From positions 1 through 33,781 of IMG/VR virus record IMGVR_UViG_3300027861_000107: DNA of 33,781 nucleotides; one strand, written 5' to 3'. Position numbers and translations under genes: made by a program. Positions 33,173 through 33,781 of this stretch are shown here, piece by piece (positions within the stretch are counted from its first letter, which is position 1; each line of letters begins with the position of its first letter). The notes under the pieces are model-generated. The model did no database searches. It saw only the letters and a list, made by a program, of their open reading frames with translations, and was not told the origin of the DNA. Source of the DNA: a virus.

Positions 33173-33781
33173 ATGCACATAAAACCCCACTCAACAAATA
33201 ATGAATACATTCGTGCTGGGGACTTGTGGGTGCGTAATTTTGACAAGAAGGTCAAACCTCTTTCTTTGAATTACATGTTTATAAAGGATGACTATCAAGA
33301 AGTGTTTTCCAACACTTCAAGAAATGTCAAGTATCCTCAAGTTTCAGATGAATTGCTTATATTCCGCAAGATAGTGATCGTATCTGATGGATTTAATTTC
33401 AGCAAAACACATCATGACATGCAAGACTTCCCAAAAGATGTTGCAATATTGACCACAAATGGAGCTTTAAGATTTTGGGAATTGATGTCTCCTGAAATTG
33501 ATGCGGAAAACAGAAGAAGCATCAATGGATACATTGCAAACAATCCTTATAAAGAATGTTTAAGATATCTTCCCAAAAGAGATGTTCAATATTATCCCAC
33601 CTGTTTAGCTTCATCAAGAACAAATCATGAGTTCTTAGACAAATACAAAGGAGATGTATATGTTTACGAGCCATCACCGGAAGATAGTTTTGGAACAAGT
33701 AGGAAATCTGGATATTATATAGATGATTACAGAAACCCTATATGTGCCGCTATAGGTCTCGCATATCAATTCGGAGTAAGA
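33173..33781 (+). CDS. Partial gene, MAF/DUF115-like protein, cut by the window edge
   Basis: An open frame of 203 codons begins at ATG 33173, two bases after the previous stop, with AGGA upstream, and runs off the window. It contains KIVIVSDGFNFSKTHHDMQD, then VAILTTNGALRFWEL (about 75-108), and later YYPTCLASSRTN, KYKGDVYVYEPS and an ending NPICAAIGLAYQFGV. This order (a strand, a helix, a T/V.NGAL step and a final A..LA..fG) resembles the central domain of MAF/DUF115 proteins, which work with sugar transfer to surface proteins. The match is by pattern only. Together with the GT-like gene it hints at a glycan-related function near the fibre genes. Confidence 0.65.
   Translation, partial: MHIKPHSTNNEYIRAGDLWVRNFDKKVKPLSLNYMFIKDDYQEVFSNTSRNVKYPQVSDELLIFRKIVIVSDGFNFSKTHHDMQDFPKDVAILTTNGALRFWELMSPEIDAENRRSINGYIANNPYKECLRYLPKRDVQYYPTCLASSRTNHEFLDKYKGDVYVYEPSPEDSFGTSRKSGYYIDDYRNPICAAIGLAYQFGVR

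Overview
The window is part of the late (virion structural) region of a large tailed bacteriophage with a contractile tail (myovirus type). The evidence is a very long tail tape-measure protein followed by a compact baseplate module in the order known from T4-, P2- and Mu-like tails: tube/hub adapter, gp53-like wedge protein, hub (gp27/gpD-like), OB-fold spike (gp5/gpV-like), gp25-like wedge protein, gp6/J-like wedge protein and gp7/gpI-like wedge protein. The DNA is A+T-rich. Genes are packed with ATGA/TAATG overlaps or gaps of a few bases, and most have an AAGGAG-type ribosome binding site. TAA, TAG and TGA are all used as stops, so the standard bacterial code applies. The host cannot be told from this window. 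No portal, sheath, tube or major capsid gene is visible.

Layout. Positions 1-786 hold a leftward cluster of small membrane-associated genes: a coiled-coil protein with a C-terminal anchor, a miniature MscS-like protein, and the start of a third gene running off the edge. A 43-base divergent gap separates it from the rightward late genes. Positions 830-3487 encode four unrecognised, probably virion-related proteins, two of them with disordered Pro/Gln/Gly-rich tracts. At 3497-4072 there is a perfect stem-loop and an HNH endonuclease gene that looks frameshifted near its start. A further structural protein (4036-4728) precedes the 2748-residue tape measure (4746-12992), whose C-terminal half is built of repeated modules and contains recent tandem duplications. 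Positions 13001-23753 are the baseplate module. At 23763-24823 a LAGLIDADG endonuclease with two C-terminal helix-turn-helix segments sits behind its own sigma70-like promoter. Positions 24805-26608 hold a baseplate/fibre-type protein, a glycosyltransferase-like protein lacking a DXD motif, and an unknown. A leftward nucleoside 2-deoxyribosyltransferase-like gene (26597-27214) interrupts the tail genes. Positions 27266-33170 hold a coiled-coil protein and three tandem PKD-containing paralogues that are probably surface or fibre proteins. The window ends inside a gene with a MAF/DUF115-like pattern.

How the genes work together: the tape measure sets tail length. The hub, spike and wedge proteins build the baseplate that closes the tube and punctures the host envelope. 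The PKD and repeat proteins probably decorate or extend the baseplate and contact host surfaces. The glycosyltransferase-like and MAF-like proteins may act on glycans of the virion or host. The two endonuclease genes are mobile passengers; each runs a few codons into a downstream structural gene that starts with a non-ATG codon. The most unusual items are the miniature MscS-like gene, the deoxyribosyltransferase-like gene set against the flow of the tail operon, and the self-promoted two-HTH homing endonuclease with a palindrome in its promoter. I see no CRISPR array, rRNA or tRNA, and no gene-free stretch longer than 300 bases.
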